Of a DNA stretch of 64,000 nt, positions 63,653 through 64,000 are shown piece by piece. Origin of the DNA: DATFVJ01 sp963851085 (GTDB lineage Bacteria; Actinomycetota; Actinomycetes; Streptosporangiales; Streptosporangiaceae); assembly GCA_963851085.1 (NCBI GenBank), contig CAWKNX010000003.1, forward strand, positions 62,001 through 126,000, in the 5' to 3' direction. A model generated the notes under the pieces. It searched no databases, had not been told where the DNA came from, and was given only the letters and a program-made list of their open reading frames with translations. Position 1 is the stretch's first letter. Every line of letters begins with the position of its first letter. Both the position numbers and the translations under genes were made by a program.

Positions 63653-64000
63653 GACTGGCCGTCCTCCCAGAGCCCAGGGTGACGTTCGGTGAGCTTGCTC
63701 TTCAGCAGCCGGTTGCGGTATTCATCCGACACGCCCGTGTAGATCGCCGTCGTGGCCGCGACCGCATGGCCTGCCTGGTCCTGGACGAATCGTTCAGGGT
63801 AGTCGAACTCCACGAGGTGAGTGATCATGCTGTGCCGCAGCGAATGCAAGTCGAGTTCGGGGGGGAGCCCGGCGGCCTCCCGCGCGTTCTCGAACGCCTC
63901 ATTCGCGCTGCGCTTGGACAGCCGGCCGCACCGCTCGGTCACCCACAGCGCCGGATGGCTGCCGACCTCGAACCGGGGCCGGACCTCGGTGACGTAGTGG
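63649..64000 (-). CDS. Tyrosine recombinase/integrase, C-terminal part (gene continues past the window)
   Basis: The frame is open to the right edge and reads FENAREAAGLPPELDLHSLR, HSMITHLVEFDYPERFVQDQ and AGHAVAATTAIYTGVSDEYR, showing LHSLRH (H-x-x-R), AGHA and the catalytic Tyr in AIYTGVS. The N-terminal part lies outside. First gene of the three-gene recombinase operon. Confidence 0.9.
   Translation of the reverse strand, partial: HYVTEVRPRFEVGSHPALWVTERCGRLSKRSANEAFENAREAAGLPPELDLHSLRHSMITHLVEFDYPERFVQDQAGHAVAATTAIYTGVSDEYRNRLLKSKLTERHPGLWEDGQS

Overview
The window is G+C-rich DNA with GC-ending codons, many GTG/TTG starts and many ATGA or GTGA gene overlaps. These traits, together with a conservon (NIT-domain kinase, roadblock, DUF742, GTPase), a WXG100-linked polymorphic toxin, DUF2637 genes and a tRNA-integrated element, point to an actinomycete. 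The order Streptosporangiales or a relative is a guess from gene style only. No replication origin, CRISPR array or rRNA was seen.

Layout. (1) 1-8255 looks like resident chromosome: an acyl-CoA dehydrogenase, a convergent ABC-type substrate-binding lipoprotein, and a four-gene conservon whose sensor kinase gene is split over several frames while its three partners are intact. (2) 8256-37445 is an integrated element of about 29 kb. Its left end is a complete CAU-anticodon tRNA gene and its right end is a displaced copy of the 3' part of that tRNA. Beside the tRNA lie an orphan Phd/YefM-like antitoxin, a tyrosine integrase, an XRE regulator and an excisionase. At the far end lie decayed DUF2637-type genes of the actinomycete integrative-element (AICE) kind. 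No FtsK/TraSA-like or Rep protein was seen, so the element is probably defective for transfer.

Cargo of the element: a TetR-VOC pair with a striking operator; small and hypothetical genes; a broken thymidylate kinase / exonuclease / radical SAM / NUDIX cassette; an overlapping ATP-grasp ligase / PLP enzyme / C39-like peptidase operon; HicBA; and a defence-like island. The island holds an EVE-like gene, an McrC remnant, a RelE-like domain fused to an SF1 helicase, a 1510-residue SF1 helicase with a C-terminal nuclease-like domain, and an AbiJ/HEPN-like protein. After it come a zinc-ribbon/GIY-YIG-like protein and a damaged HigBA pair.

(3) 37446-43602 holds a scar of a second related element, a membrane protein, SHOCT and carboxymuconolactone-decarboxylase-like genes, a P-type cation ATPase and a PPK2 polyphosphate kinase. 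(4) 43690-53230 is a mosaic of fragments around three intact units: a WXG100 / polymorphic toxin / immunity locus, a pair of tiny membrane-protein genes (one interrupted by an in-frame TGA), and a cysteine desulfurase / LysR / MazG-like group. A Tn554-type recombinase remnant also lies here. (5) 53250-60709 is a 2343-residue secreted SpvB/FG-GAP/RHS protein translationally coupled to a small Gly-rich protein. (6) 61542-64000 is a three-gene recombinase module running off the right edge.

Two window-wide patterns stand out. Many genes are broken by single-base indels while the longest genes stay open. A 15-20 base motif around GCGCAGCCGTT recurs about ten times, mostly in non-coding or decayed DNA. 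The best candidate for a little-described system is the helicase-nuclease plus AbiJ/HEPN pair with the divergent RelE-helicase (25440-33339). The second is the ATP-grasp / PLP / C39 operon (20486-23133).
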